A stretch of 64,000 bases of DNA. Origin: Pseudomonas frederiksbergensis (GTDB lineage: Bacteria > Pseudomonadota > Gammaproteobacteria > Pseudomonadales > Pseudomonadaceae). Numbering within the stretch: the first letter of the stretch is position 1; the number at the start of each line of letters is the position of its first letter. Below, in pieces: positions 15,648 to 25,108 of this stretch. Position numbers and translations under genes: made by a program. Below the pieces are notes generated by a model, which saw only the letters and a list, made by a program, of their open reading frames with translations, had not been told where the DNA came from and searched no databases. Where the stretch lies: positions 51,976 through 115,975 of the forward strand of contig NZ_MOBP01000021.1 in assembly GCF_003732665.1 (NCBI RefSeq), in the 5' to 3' direction.

Positions 15648-18584
15648 ATGTCCCTGATAGTTCTACTGCTTCTGCCTTTTATCGGCAGCTGTGTCGCGGC
15701 TTTGCTGCCACATAACGCGCGCAACACCGAATCGCTGTTGGCTGGCCTGGTTGCCCTGATCGGCACCATTCAGGTCGCCCTCCTGTACCCGCAAATCGCC
15801 CATGGCGGCGTGATCCACGAAGAGTTTTTCTGGCTGCCGAGCCTGGGCCTGAACTTCGTCCTGCGCATGGACGGGTTTGCCTGGTTGTTCTCGCTGCTGG
15901 TGCTGGGCATCGGCACGCTGGTGTCGCTGTACGCCCGCTACTACATGTCACCGGATGATCCGGTGCCACGGTTCTTCGCGTTTTTCCTGGCGTTCATGGG
16001 CGCCATGCTTGGGCTGGTGATTTCCGGCAACCTGATCCAGATCGTGTTTTTCTGGGAGCTGACCAGCCTCTTCTCGTTCCTGCTGATCGGCTATTGGCAT
16101 CACCGCGCCGATGCCCGACGCGGCGCCTATATGGCGCTGATGGTCACCGGTGCCGGGGGCTTGTGTCTGCTGGCGGGGGTCATGCTGCTTGGCCATGTGG
16201 TCGGCAGCTATGACCTGGACAAGGTCCTGGCCGCCGGCGATCTGATTCGCGCACATGCCCTCTACCCTATCCTGCTGCCCCTGATCCTGATCGGCGCCCT
16301 GAGCAAAAGCGCGCAATTCCCCTTCCACTTCTGGCTGCCCCACGCGATGGCCGCGCCGACTCCGGTTTCGGCTTACTTGCACTCGGCGACCATGGTCAAG
16401 GCCGGTGTTTTCCTGCTGGCGCGGTTGTGGCCGTCACTGTCCGGCAGTGAGGAATGGTTCTACATCGTTGGCGGGGCCGGGGCCTGCACACTGTTGCTCG
16501 GCGCGTATTGCGCGATGTTCCAGAACGACCTCAAAGGCCTGCTGGCCTATTCGACCATCAGCCACCTCGGCCTGATCACCCTGCTGCTGGGCCTGAACAG
16601 TCCGTTGGCCGCTGTAGCCGCAGTGTTCCACATCCTCAACCACGCCACCTTCAAGGCCTCGCTGTTCATGGCCGCCGGGATCATCGACCACGAAAGTGGC
16701 ACCCGGGACATCCGCAAGCTCAGCGGCCTGATCAAGCTGATCCCGTTCACCGCCACCCTGGCCATGGTCGCCAGTGCCTCCATGGCCGGCGTGCCGTTGC
16801 TCAACGGCTTTCTTTCCAAAGAGATGTTCTTCGCCGAAACCGTGTTCATCAACGCCACGGCGTGGGTCGAGATGACCTTGCCAATCGTGGCGACCATCGC
16901 CGGTACGTTCAGCGTCGCTTACTCCCTGCGCTTTACCGTGGACGTGTTCTTCGGCCCAACCGCCACCGACCTGCCGCACACCCCGCACGAACCGCCGCGC
17001 TGGATGCGCGCACCTGTCGAGTTGCTGGTGTTCGCCTGCCTGATCGTCGGGATCTTCCCGGCGCAAGTGGTCGGCCCGTTGCTCGCGGCGGCGGCCCTGC
17101 CCGTGGTCGGCGGCACCCTGCCTGAATACAGCCTCGCCATCTGGCACGGCTGGAACGCGCCGATGATCATGAGCCTGATCGCCATGTCCTGCGGCATCGT
17201 GCTTTATCTGCTACTGCGCAATCAGCTCAAGCGCGGCCGCTTCAAGTACCCACCGATCATTGGCCGCTTCAACGGCAAGCGCCTGTTCGAGCGCAGCCTG
17301 GTGGTGATGATGCGCCTGGCCCGGCGTCTGGAGCGGCGAATCAGCACCAAGCGCCTGCAAACCCAACTGTTCCTGATGGTGCTCGCCGCCGTGCTGGCCG
17401 GGTTGATCCCGATGCTCCACAGCAGCCTGAGCTGGGGCGACCGGCCGAAGATTCCAGGCTCGATTGTGTTCGTGATCCTCTGGCTGCTGGCAATCGCCTG
17501 TGCCCTCGGCGCCGCTTGGCAGGCCAAGTATCACCGTCTCGCGGCCCTGACCATGGTCAGCGTGTGCGGGTTGATGACCTGCGTGACCTTCGTCTGGTTC
17601 TCTGCACCGGACCTGGCGCTGACCCAACTGGTGGTCGAAGTGGTGACCACGGTCCTGATCCTGCTGGGCCTGCGCTGGTTGCCACGGCGGATCGAAGAGG
17701 TGTCGCCGCTGCCGAGCACGCTACGCAAAGCGCGCATCCGCCGTATCCGTGACTTGCTGCTATCGACCGGAGTGGGCGGCGGCATGGCGTTGCTGGCCTA
17801 CGCGATGCTGACCCGCCAGACGCCCAACGATATCTCCTCGTTCTACCTCAGCCGCGCCCTGCCCGAGGGCGGCGGCAGCAACGTGGTCAACGTGATGCTG
17901 GTGGACTTCCGTGGCTTCGACACCCTCGGTGAAATCACCGTGCTGGTGGCCGTGGCGCTGACCGTGTTCGCTCTGCTCCGTCGTTTCCGCCCGCCCAAAG
18001 AAAGCCTGCAACTGCCGGCCCAACAGCGGTTGCTCGCGCCGGACGTGGTTACCGATCTGGTCAACCCACGCCACGCCAGCGACACCGCCCTCGGTTTCAT
18101 GATGGTGCCGGCGGTGCTGGTACGCCTGCTGCTGCCGATTGCCGTGGTGGTGTCGTTCTACTTGTTTATGCGCGGTCACAACCAACCGGGAGGTGGTTTT
18201 GTTGCCGGGCTGGTGATGTCGGTGGCGTTCATCCTGCAATACATGGTCGCCGGCACGCAGTGGGTCGAGGCGCAAATGAGCCTGCGACCGTTGCGCTGGA
18301 TGGGCACCGGGTTGCTCTTCGCCACGGCCACCGGGCTCGGGGCAATGGCGGCCGGGTATCCGTTCCTGACCACCCACACCTGGCATTTCTCATTGCCGGT
18401 GCTGGGCGACATTCACATCGCCAGTGCGCTGTTCTTCGATATCGGCGTCTACGCCGTGGTGGTCGGTTCGACCCTGTTGATGCTCACCGCCATCGCCCAC
18501 CAATCGGTACGGGGCCACAAGACTGCAGCGCAGCCCAAATCCGCCGGCCTGCCCCGGTCCGTTGCCGCCAAAGGAGCCGTCTGA
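15648..18584 (+). CDS. mrpA: Mrp/Sha-type cation/proton antiporter subunit A (fused A+B)
   Basis: The protein has 978 aa. The first 600 residues are a proton-pumping NuoL-like antiporter module (FFWELTSLFSFLLIGYWHHRADARRGAYMALMVTGAGG, PFHFWLPHAMAAPTPVSAYLHSATMVKAGVFLLARL). The C-terminal third carries MrpB-like helices (RGHNQPGGGFVAGLVMSVAFILQYMVAGTQW). This A+B fusion is characteristic of the group 2 Mrp systems called Sha or Pha. The complex exchanges Na+ or K+ for protons and supports salt and alkali tolerance. Six genes follow in the order A-C-D-E-F-G with 1-4 bp overlaps. Confidence 0.95.
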   Translation: MSLIVLLLLPFIGSCVAALLPHNARNTESLLAGLVALIGTIQVALLYPQIAHGGVIHEEFFWLPSLGLNFVLRMDGFAWLFSLLVLGIGTLVSLYARYYMSPDDPVPRFFAFFLAFMGAMLGLVISGNLIQIVFFWELTSLFSFLLIGYWHHRADARRGAYMALMVTGAGGLCLLAGVMLLGHVVGSYDLDKVLAAGDLIRAHALYPILLPLILIGALSKSAQFPFHFWLPHAMAAPTPVSAYLHSATMVKAGVFLLARLWPSLSGSEEWFYIVGGAGACTLLLGAYCAMFQNDLKGLLAYSTISHLGLITLLLGLNSPLAAVAAVFHILNHATFKASLFMAAGIIDHESGTRDIRKLSGLIKLIPFTATLAMVASASMAGVPLLNGFLSKEMFFAETVFINATAWVEMTLPIVATIAGTFSVAYSLRFTVDVFFGPTATDLPHTPHEPPRWMRAPVELLVFACLIVGIFPAQVVGPLLAAAALPVVGGTLPEYSLAIWHGWNAPMIMSLIAMSCGIVLYLLLRNQLKRGRFKYPPIIGRFNGKRLFERSLVVMMRLARRLERRISTKRLQTQLFLMVLAAVLAGLIPMLHSSLSWGDRPKIPGSIVFVILWLLAIACALGAAWQAKYHRLAALTMVSVCGLMTCVTFVWFSAPDLALTQLVVEVVTTVLILLGLRWLPRRIEEVSPLPSTLRKARIRRIRDLLLSTGVGGGMALLAYAMLTRQTPNDISSFYLSRALPEGGGSNVVNVMLVDFRGFDTLGEITVLVAVALTVFALLRRFRPPKESLQLPAQQRLLAPDVVTDLVNPRHASDTALGFMMVPAVLVRLLLPIAVVVSFYLFMRGHNQPGGGFVAGLVMSVAFILQYMVAGTQWVEAQMSLRPLRWMGTGLLFATATGLGAMAAGYPFLTTHTWHFSLPVLGDIHIASALFFDIGVYAVVVGSTLLMLTAIAHQSVRGHKTAAQPKSAGLPRSVAAKGAV

Positions 18585-18928
18585 TGGAAGAAGTCATCGC
18601 AATCGCCATCGGCGTCCTTGCGGCCTCCGGGGTCTGGCTGATCCTGCGGCCACGGACGTTCCAGGTGGTCATGGGCCTGTGCCTGCTGTCCTACGGCGTC
18701 AACCTGTTCATCTTCAGCATGGGCAGTCTGTTCATCGGCAAGGAACCGATCATCAAGGACGGCGTGCCCCAGGATTTGTTGCACTACACCGACCCGCTGC
18801 CCCAAGCCCTGGTGTTGACCGCCATCGTTATCAGCTTCGCCATGACCGCGTTGTTCCTGGTGGTGCTGCTGGCCTCCCGGGGCCTGACGGGCACCGACCA
18901 TGTGGATGGCCGGGAGCCTAAAGAATGA
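18584..18928 (+). CDS. mrpC: Mrp antiporter subunit C
   Basis: The protein has 114 aa and three membrane helices, NuoK-like (LILRPRTFQVVMGLCLLSYGVNLFIFSMGS, then DPLPQALVLTAIVISFAMTALFLVVLLAS). The DPLPQALVLTAIVI block is the family signature. The ATG overlaps the mrpA stop by one base (TGATG); a longer frame upstream lies inside mrpA and was rejected. Confidence 0.95.
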   Translation: MEEVIAIAIGVLAASGVWLILRPRTFQVVMGLCLLSYGVNLFIFSMGSLFIGKEPIIKDGVPQDLLHYTDPLPQALVLTAIVISFAMTALFLVVLLASRGLTGTDHVDGREPKE

Positions 18929-20610
18929 ATGCAATGACGCACCTGATCGCCGCGCCGATTCTGCTGCCGCTGCTGACCGCCGCGATCATGCTGATGCTCG
19001 GCGAAAAACATCGGCCGCTGAAAGCCAAGATCAACCTGTTCTCCAGTCTGGTCGGGCTGGGCATCTCCGTGATGCTGTTGCAATGGACCCAAAGCACCGG
19101 CGTGCCCGGCTCCATTGGCGTGTACCTGCCGGGCAACTGGCAGGCGCCGTTCGGCATTGTGCTGGTGGTCGATCGCCTGTCGGCGATGATGCTGGTGCTG
19201 ACCGGGATTATCGGTGTCAGCGCCCTGCTGTTTGCGATGGCCCGTTGGGACGGCGCTGGCTCGAGCTTTCACGCGCTGTTCCAGATTCAGATGATGGGCC
19301 TGTACGGCGCCTTCCTGACCGCGGACCTGTTCAATCTGTTCGTGTTCTTCGAAGTGCTGCTGGCCGCGTCCTATGGCTTGATGCTGCATGGTTCGGGGCG
19401 GGCACGGGTGTCGTCGGGGCTGCATTACATCTCGATCAACCTGCTGGCCTCGTCGCTGTTTCTGATTGGTGCGGCGCTGATCTATGGCGTCACCGGCACC
19501 CTGAACATGGCCGACCTGGCGATGAAAATCCCCTTGGTGCCGGAAGCCGATCGCGGCCTGTTGCATGCCGGCGCGGCGATTCTGGCGGTGGCGTTTTTGG
19601 CGAAGGCCGGGATGTGGCCGCTGAACTTCTGGCTGGTGCCGGCCTACTCCGCCGCCAGCGCGCCGGTGGCGGCGATGTTCGCGATCATGACCAAGGTCGG
19701 CATTTACACGTTGCTGCGCCTGTGGACCCTGCTGTTTTCCGGCCAGGCCGGGGCCTCGGCGTACTTTGGCGGCGACTGGCTGATCTATGGCGGCATGGCG
19801 ACCATCGTCTGCGCCGCCGTGGCGATTCTGGCGGCGCAACGCCTGGAGCGCCTCGCCAGCCTGAGCATCCTGGTCTCAGCGGGGATTCTGCTGTCGGCCA
19901 TCGGCTTCGCCCAGCCGAATCTGATTGGCGCGGCGCTGTTCTATCTGGTCAGCTCGACCTTGGCGTTGAGCGCGCTGTTCCTGCTGGCCGAACTGATCGA
20001 GCGCTCCCGTTCGGTCAACGAGATGCCGCTGTACGATGACGGTGACTTGCTTCCACGGCCGATGGAATCCCTGCAGCCGCCCAAGGGCATCAACCTCGAC
20101 GACGAACAGAAAGCCGTGGTCGGCCAGGTGATCCCCTGGACCATGGCCTTCCTCGGTTTGAGTTTCATCGCCTGCTCGCTGCTGATCATCGGCATGCCGC
20201 CGCTCTCCGGGTTCATCGGCAAGCTCGGCTTGCTCAGCGCCCTGCTCAATCCGCTGGGCATTGGTCACAGCGCTGATGTGCCGATTTCGAACGCAGCCTG
20301 GGGCTTGCTGGCGCTGCTGATCCTGTCCGGGCTGGCCTCGTTGATTGCCTTCTCGCGTCTGGGCATCCAGCGTTTCTGGACTCCGGAAGAACGGCCATCG
20401 CCGCTGCTGCGACGTTTTGAGTGCGTGCCGATCATCGCCCTGCTGGGGCTGAGCATCGCCCTGACCTTCAAGGCCGAACCGCTGCTGCGCTACACCCAGG
20501 CCGCGGCGAATGCGCTGAACAATCCGCAGCAATACGTGATGGCGGTGCTCGGCACCCGCGCCGTGCCGAGCCCCGAAGCCCGGGCGGCGATGCTGGAGGT
20601 GCAACCATGA
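18925..20610 (+). CDS. mrpD: Mrp antiporter subunit D
   Basis: The protein has 561 aa, a second NuoN/L-like proton-translocating subunit with about 14 helices. Visible landmarks are the glutamate in LFVFFEVLLAASYGLMLHG near residue 137 and lysines in FLAKAGMWPLNFWLVPAYSAASAPVAAMFAIMTKVGIYTLLR. It overlaps mrpC by 4 bp (ATGA). With MrpA it forms the ion-moving part of the complex. Confidence 0.95.
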   Translation: MNAMTHLIAAPILLPLLTAAIMLMLGEKHRPLKAKINLFSSLVGLGISVMLLQWTQSTGVPGSIGVYLPGNWQAPFGIVLVVDRLSAMMLVLTGIIGVSALLFAMARWDGAGSSFHALFQIQMMGLYGAFLTADLFNLFVFFEVLLAASYGLMLHGSGRARVSSGLHYISINLLASSLFLIGAALIYGVTGTLNMADLAMKIPLVPEADRGLLHAGAAILAVAFLAKAGMWPLNFWLVPAYSAASAPVAAMFAIMTKVGIYTLLRLWTLLFSGQAGASAYFGGDWLIYGGMATIVCAAVAILAAQRLERLASLSILVSAGILLSAIGFAQPNLIGAALFYLVSSTLALSALFLLAELIERSRSVNEMPLYDDGDLLPRPMESLQPPKGINLDDEQKAVVGQVIPWTMAFLGLSFIACSLLIIGMPPLSGFIGKLGLLSALLNPLGIGHSADVPISNAAWGLLALLILSGLASLIAFSRLGIQRFWTPEERPSPLLRRFECVPIIALLGLSIALTFKAEPLLRYTQAAANALNNPQQYVMAVLGTRAVPSPEARAAMLEVQP

Positions 20611-21095
20611 AGCGTCTGTTTCCGGCACCGTGGTTGTCCCTGGCGCTGTGGCTGTTGTGGCTGGTGCTGAACCTGTCGATCAGCCCCGGCAATCTGCTGC
20701 TGGGCGCGGTGCTGGGGGTCTGCGCGCCGTTGATGATGCGCAAGCTGCGGCCACTGCCCATTCGTATTCGGCGGCCTGGAGTGATTGTGCGGCTGTTCTT
20801 CCTGGTCGGCCGCGATGTGGTGGTGTCCAATCTTGCGGTGGCCTGGAGTGTAATCAACGCCGGTCGCCGGCCACCACGGTCGGCGTTTATCAAGGTGCCG
20901 CTGGACCTGCAGGACGCCAACGGCCTGGCGGCGTTGTCGATGATCTGCACGGTGGTGCCCGGCACGGTCTGGTCGGAACTGGCCCTGGACCGCAGCTTTC
21001 TGTTGCTGCACGTGTTCGATCTGGATGACGAAGCCTCGTTTATCGAGCACTTCAAGACCACCTACGAGCGGCCCTTGATGGAGATCTTCGAATGA
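20607..21095 (+). CDS. mrpE: Mrp antiporter subunit E
   Basis: The protein has 162 aa. Two N-terminal membrane helices (WLSLALWLLWLVLNLSISPGNLLLGAVLGVCAPL) precede a soluble domain containing NGLAALSMICTVVPGTVWSELALDR, the family hallmark. The ATG overlaps the mrpD stop by 4 bp. MrpE is needed for assembly and activity of the complex. Confidence 0.93.
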   Translation: MKRLFPAPWLSLALWLLWLVLNLSISPGNLLLGAVLGVCAPLMMRKLRPLPIRIRRPGVIVRLFFLVGRDVVVSNLAVAWSVINAGRRPPRSAFIKVPLDLQDANGLAALSMICTVVPGTVWSELALDRSFLLLHVFDLDDEASFIEHFKTTYERPLMEIFE

Positions 21096-21370
21096 GCGAA
21101 TTGCTGTCGAATGCGATCCTGCTGAGCCTGTTCATCTTCTCAGTGGCGATGATCCTGACCCTGATCCGCCTGTTCAAAGGCCCCTCGGCCCAGGACCGGG
21201 TTCTGGCATTGGATTACCTGTACATCATCGCCATGCTGATGATGCTGACCCTGGGCATTCGTTATGCCAGTGACACTTACTTTGAGGCAGCGCTGCTGAT
21301 CGCCCTGTTCGGCTTCGTCGGCTCGTTTGCCCTGGCCAAATTCCTGCTGCGTGGCGAGGTGATCGAATGA
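21092..21370 (+). CDS. mrpF: Mrp antiporter subunit F
   Basis: The protein has 92 aa and three membrane helices (FIFSVAMILTLIRLFKGPSAQDRVLALDYLYIIAMLMMLTLGI). The segment GPSAQDRVLALD is the conserved MrpF loop. It overlaps mrpE and mrpG by 4 bp each. Confidence 0.94.
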   Translation: MSELLSNAILLSLFIFSVAMILTLIRLFKGPSAQDRVLALDYLYIIAMLMMLTLGIRYASDTYFEAALLIALFGFVGSFALAKFLLRGEVIE

Positions 21371-21729
21371 CGGGCGAATTGTCGTTGTGGGTCGAGATTC
21401 CGGTGGCGATCCTGCTGGTGCTCAGCAGTCTGTTTGCGCTGATTGGCGCGGTGGGGCTGGTGCGGATGAAGGATTACTTCCAGCGCATGCACCCGCCGGC
21501 CCTGGCCTCGACCTTGGGCGCGTGGTGCGTGGCGCTGGCGTCGATCATTTACTTTTCCGCGCTCAAGTCCGCGCCGGTGCTGCATGCCTGGCTGATTCCG
21601 ATTCTGCTGGCGATTACCGTGCCGGTGACCACGCTGCTGCTGGCGCGGGCGGCGCTGTTTCGCAAGCGCATGGCCGGGGATGATGTGCCGGCTGAGGTGA
21701 GTAGTCGGCGCACCGAGATTGAGGGTTAA
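21367..21729 (+). CDS. mrpG: Mrp antiporter subunit G
   Basis: The protein has 120 aa and three membrane helices. The block LIGAVGLVRMKDYFQRMHPPALASTLGAWCVALASIIYF is diagnostic for MrpG. It is the last gene of the operon; a REP pair follows 30 bp after the stop. Confidence 0.94.
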   Translation: MTGELSLWVEIPVAILLVLSSLFALIGAVGLVRMKDYFQRMHPPALASTLGAWCVALASIIYFSALKSAPVLHAWLIPILLAITVPVTTLLLARAALFRKRMAGDDVPAEVSSRRTEIEG

Positions 21730-21759
21730 GTTCAAAGTCTCGCTGTGTTTGGGCGGGCC

Positions 21760-21829
21760 TCTTCGCGGGCAAGCCCGCTCCCACAGGGAAATGCATTCCA
21801 ATGTGGGAGCGGGCTTGCTCGCGAAGGCG
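21760..21829. repeat. Inverted REP pair, tail-to-tail form
   Basis: Here the REP cores point outward: ttcgcgggcaagcccgctcc first, then tgtgggagcgggcttgctcg, with only about 20 bp between. It lies between the convergent mrpG and DUF3995 genes. Confidence 0.85.
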
Positions 21830-21843
21830 TTAGCCCGGCCAAC

Positions 21844-22281
21844 TCAGATCCAGGCCACTGCCAACAATCCCGCCCCCAACACCACACACAACGGCGAATA
21901 AGCCCAGGTATCAAGCCGGGCAAACCTGGAATCCTTGACCTGCTTGAAGAACCCCACCAGGTTCGAATCCCCAATCGCCCGGGCAAACATCAGCATCGCA
22001 ATGGCGCTGATCACCCACTGCAACGACCAGTGCTGCACCGTCGGCAGGTACAACCCCACCCGCAGACACACCAGCATCGCAATCAACAATAACCCCACCG
22101 CGACCAGCAACGTGGCAAAGCCCGAGGGCTTGAACGCTTGCCTTGACTCCCCGCCGCCCTCCCCGGGCACTCGCGGCACCGCCGCCTCGCTTCCAAGCTT
22201 GCCACCTGCCGCCCAATACAAGTGAATCAGGCTGATCAACAGGAAGATTGCAGCAATCCATTGCGCGACCATTAGGCTCAT
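21844..22281 (-). CDS. DUF3995 membrane protein
   Basis: The protein has 145 aa from the ATG preceded by GGAAGTCTGAAT; the longer frame was rejected because it overlaps the divergent gene's leader. Four hydrophobic segments are visible, with the DUF3995 pattern HLYWAAGGKLGSEAAVP in the first half and FARLDTWAYSPLCVVLGAGLLAVA at the C-terminus. It is an inner-membrane protein of unknown function, divergent from the DUF2946 gene. Confidence 0.8.
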   Translation of the reverse strand: MSLMVAQWIAAIFLLISLIHLYWAAGGKLGSEAAVPRVPGEGGGESRQAFKPSGFATLLVAVGLLLIAMLVCLRVGLYLPTVQHWSLQWVISAIAMLMFARAIGDSNLVGFFKQVKDSRFARLDTWAYSPLCVVLGAGLLAVAWI

Positions 22282-22376
22282 ATTCAGACTTCCAGCGTGA
22301 AATGTCGCAGCAGGATGAACTTCATTGAGCATTTTTGTAAGGGTAAATGTCATCGGCGGTGGTAAAGTGCCGCCCC

Positions 22377-22763
22377 ATGAAATTCGCCCGAACTGATCGC
22401 ACATTGATGGCCTGGATGCTTTATTGCTGCGTCCTGTTCAACGTGTTCGCCTGCAGTATTGGTCACGGGCAAATGGTCGGAATGCAGCTCAACGGGCTCG
22501 GCGGCCAGTTCTGCAGCGTCGACCCGGCGACCCAGGCGCCCGTATCGTCGAACACCTCCGAGGAGAAGCTGCCGACCCTGTCCAAGGCTTTCGGTTGTCC
22601 GCTGTGTTCCACCGGGGGGATGGGCCCGGCGCTCAACTCCAGCCTGACCCTGGCGATCCTGCCGCAACAACACAGCCCGCCGTTGGCTGTTGTTGCCTCC
22701 ATCGATCTCCCCACCCGCTACACCTGGCCGTCAGCCAACCCGCGCGCCCCGCCTTTCGCCTGA
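22377..22763 (+). CDS. DUF2946 family small membrane-anchored protein
   Basis: The protein has 128 aa. An N-terminal hydrophobic segment (LMAWMLYCCVLFNVFACSIGHG) is followed by a polar part with FGCPLCSTGG. The CPLC pair is the conserved feature of DUF2946 and could bind metal. Members are often found beside TonB receptors and copper genes in pseudomonads, as here: the TonB receptor begins 91 bp downstream. A role in metal handling is inferred, not shown. Confidence 0.8.
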   Translation: MKFARTDRTLMAWMLYCCVLFNVFACSIGHGQMVGMQLNGLGGQFCSVDPATQAPVSSNTSEEKLPTLSKAFGCPLCSTGGMGPALNSSLTLAILPQQHSPPLAVVASIDLPTRYTWPSANPRAPPFA

Positions 22764-22853
22764 GTTTCTTTGCCTTTACTGATCAGCCCACTGTGCCAAC
22801 GCGCCGCGTTTGCCTGTGCGCTGTTTCCTAGACAAGCATTCAGGATTCAATCG

Positions 22854-24986
22854 ATGAAACACATCCCTTTACTGGCGAGCCTGTTTGGCTGCCTGTCCGT
22901 CAACGCCTGGGCGCAATCCACCGTGGACCTGGCGCCGATTACCATTGATGGCGAGGCCGGCAACGAACCCGGGCTGAGCCTCGATCAATCCAGTGGCATG
23001 GCCTCGCGCCTGGGTCTGAGCGTGCGGGACACACCGGCCTCGGTGGCCATCGCCAATCGCAACGACATCGAGCGCCACGGCGCGCAGAACTTCCAGGACG
23101 CCGGCAACACCTTGCCCGGGGTGAACGCCAGTGCACCGCCGGGGTTCGGCGGATTTGTCTCTTATCGTGGATTCACCAGCAGCCAGATCACCCAGATGTT
23201 CAACGGCATCAACGTATCGGGCGGTTTGGCACGCCCGGTGGACGCATGGATTTATGATCGGGTGGAACTGGTCGGCGGCCCGTCATCGCTGATCAATGGC
23301 GCCGGCTCCGTGGGCGGTTCGCTGAACTACGTGACCAAACTGGCGACCCGCGAGGAGCAAGCCGTCGACGGTCGGGTCAGCTACGGCAGCTACGACACCA
23401 CCGAGACCGCATTTGGCCTCAATCACGCCCTCAGCGAAGCCGGGGCGGACGTTCAGCACTACGCGCGACTCGACGTCAGCCACAACACCAGCAACGGCTA
23501 CATCGACCGTCAGGAGCGCGATGCCTGGAGCGTGGCGTTTTCGCTGCTCAGCGACCTGACGCCTAACTTGTCCCATACCCTGGCCGTGGAATATCAGGAC
23601 GAGCACGAGGACAGTCCGTACTGGGGCACGCCGGTGCTCAATCCCAAGGCCGGCGAATTGAAGATCGACAAACACAACCGCTTCAACAACTACAACGTCG
23701 AGGACGGCCGCTACGAGCAGCGCACGATCTGGGTGCGTTCGATCATCGATTACCGGATCAATGACAGCACCACCCTGCGCAACACCCTGTATCACCTCGA
23801 CAGCCAGCGGGATTACCGCAACCTCGAAACCTACCAATACAACGCCGACAACAGCGCGGTGAACCGCTCCACGGCCTATCAGGTGCGGCACCAGGGCGAG
23901 CAGAACGGCAACCAGTTCGAACTGCGCCACGACAACACACTGCTGGGGCTGGACACCACCTGGTCCGGCGGTTTCGAGTACAAGGTCAACCAGACCACCA
24001 ACTCGCCGCTGAACGTCAAAGGCGCGAGCACGGTCGATCCGAACAACTTCCAGCCGGGGCATTTCTATGACATCCCCGGGATAAATCCGAAGCTGATCAG
24101 CGACAAAACCAACGAGGTCACCACCAAGGCGCTGTTCGCCGAGAACCGCCTGGCGCTGACCGACAAACTGGCGCTGCTGACTGGCCTGCGTTACGACGAC
24201 ATCGACCTCGACGTGACGAATCACCGGGCGGTGACCGCCGCCAATCCTCGGCACCTCAAGCAAAGCTGGGAGCCGGTGACCGGGCGAGTCGGCCTGACCT
24301 ACCAGTTCATTCCGTCGGCCAACGTCTACGTGCAATACAGCACCGCCGCCGAACAGCCCAGTGGCACGCAAGACTTTGACGTGTCCACCGGCAAGCAATG
24401 GGAAGTGGGCAGCAAGTTTGATTACCTGGACGGTCGCGGTTCGGCGACGGTGGCGGCGTACACCATCGAGCGCAAGGACTTCGCGGTGACCGATCCACTG
24501 GACTCGACCCTGAGCATTCCGGTGGGTCAGCAGACGTCGAAAGGCATCGAACTGGCCACGTCCTTCAAGATCACCGACAAGCTGTTGGCCGAGGGCAATT
24601 TCGCCTGGGTCGATGCGCAATACGACGAATTCACCGAGAAGAGCGCGGCGGGCGTGGTGGTTTCCCGCAAGGGCAACACGCCGACCAACGTACCGGATCG
24701 GGTGGGTAACCTGTGGCTGACCTACGACTTCGCCCCTCAATGGCAGGGCGGCGTCGATGCGCGGTACGTGGCGTCGGTGTTTGCCGACAATGCCAACACC
24801 ATGACGGTGCCGTCGTACACATTGTTTGGGAGTTTTCTCAGCTACAAGGTCGACCAGCACACCACCGTCACCGGGCGGGTGCGTAACCTGACCAATGAGG
24901 TGTATGCCGAGTTTGCGCATGTTTCGCCGGCGTATTATCTGGGAACGCCGCGCACTTTCGAGTTGGCTGTACAGACTAAGTTCTAA
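22854..24986 (+). CDS. TonB-dependent outer-membrane receptor
   Basis: The protein has 710 aa with a signal peptide MKHIPLLASLFGCLSVNAWA (1-20). A plug domain follows (RLGLSVRDTPASVAIANRNDIERHGAQNFQDAGNTLPGV, then DRVELVGGPSSLINGAGSVGGSLNYVTKLA). The rest is a 22-strand-type barrel ending in TFELAVQTKF with the terminal Phe needed for outer-membrane assembly. There is no N-terminal signalling (STN) domain, so it is a transducing-only transporter. It resembles ferric-siderophore receptors, but the DUF2946 neighbour also allows a copper or other metal chelate. Confidence 0.9.
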   Translation: MKHIPLLASLFGCLSVNAWAQSTVDLAPITIDGEAGNEPGLSLDQSSGMASRLGLSVRDTPASVAIANRNDIERHGAQNFQDAGNTLPGVNASAPPGFGGFVSYRGFTSSQITQMFNGINVSGGLARPVDAWIYDRVELVGGPSSLINGAGSVGGSLNYVTKLATREEQAVDGRVSYGSYDTTETAFGLNHALSEAGADVQHYARLDVSHNTSNGYIDRQERDAWSVAFSLLSDLTPNLSHTLAVEYQDEHEDSPYWGTPVLNPKAGELKIDKHNRFNNYNVEDGRYEQRTIWVRSIIDYRINDSTTLRNTLYHLDSQRDYRNLETYQYNADNSAVNRSTAYQVRHQGEQNGNQFELRHDNTLLGLDTTWSGGFEYKVNQTTNSPLNVKGASTVDPNNFQPGHFYDIPGINPKLISDKTNEVTTKALFAENRLALTDKLALLTGLRYDDIDLDVTNHRAVTAANPRHLKQSWEPVTGRVGLTYQFIPSANVYVQYSTAAEQPSGTQDFDVSTGKQWEVGSKFDYLDGRGSATVAAYTIERKDFAVTDPLDSTLSIPVGQQTSKGIELATSFKITDKLLAEGNFAWVDAQYDEFTEKSAAGVVVSRKGNTPTNVPDRVGNLWLTYDFAPQWQGGVDARYVASVFADNANTMTVPSYTLFGSFLSYKVDQHTTVTGRVRNLTNEVYAEFAHVSPAYYLGTPRTFELAVQTKF

Positions 24987-24995
24987 GAGCAAAAG

Positions 24996-25089
24996 CTTCG
25001 CGAGCAAGCCCGCTCCCACAGTGGAACTGGGTGTACACAACATGTGTGTTCACCCCAATCCCCTGTGGGAGCGGGCTTGCTCGCGAAGG
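24996..25089. repeat. Inverted REP pair, tail-to-tail form
   Basis: The cores cttcgcgagcaagcccgctc and tgtgggagcgggcttgctcg flank a 44-bp centre containing the short palindrome acacaacatgtgtg. It lies between the convergent TonB receptor and binding-protein genes. Confidence 0.85.
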
Positions 25090-25108
25090 CGTCAGCCGTG
25101 CCGCCGCA

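Noticed and set aside
23283..25043. 586-codon frame opposite the TonB receptor
   Set aside because: It is antisense to a clear receptor gene with signal peptide and terminal Phe.
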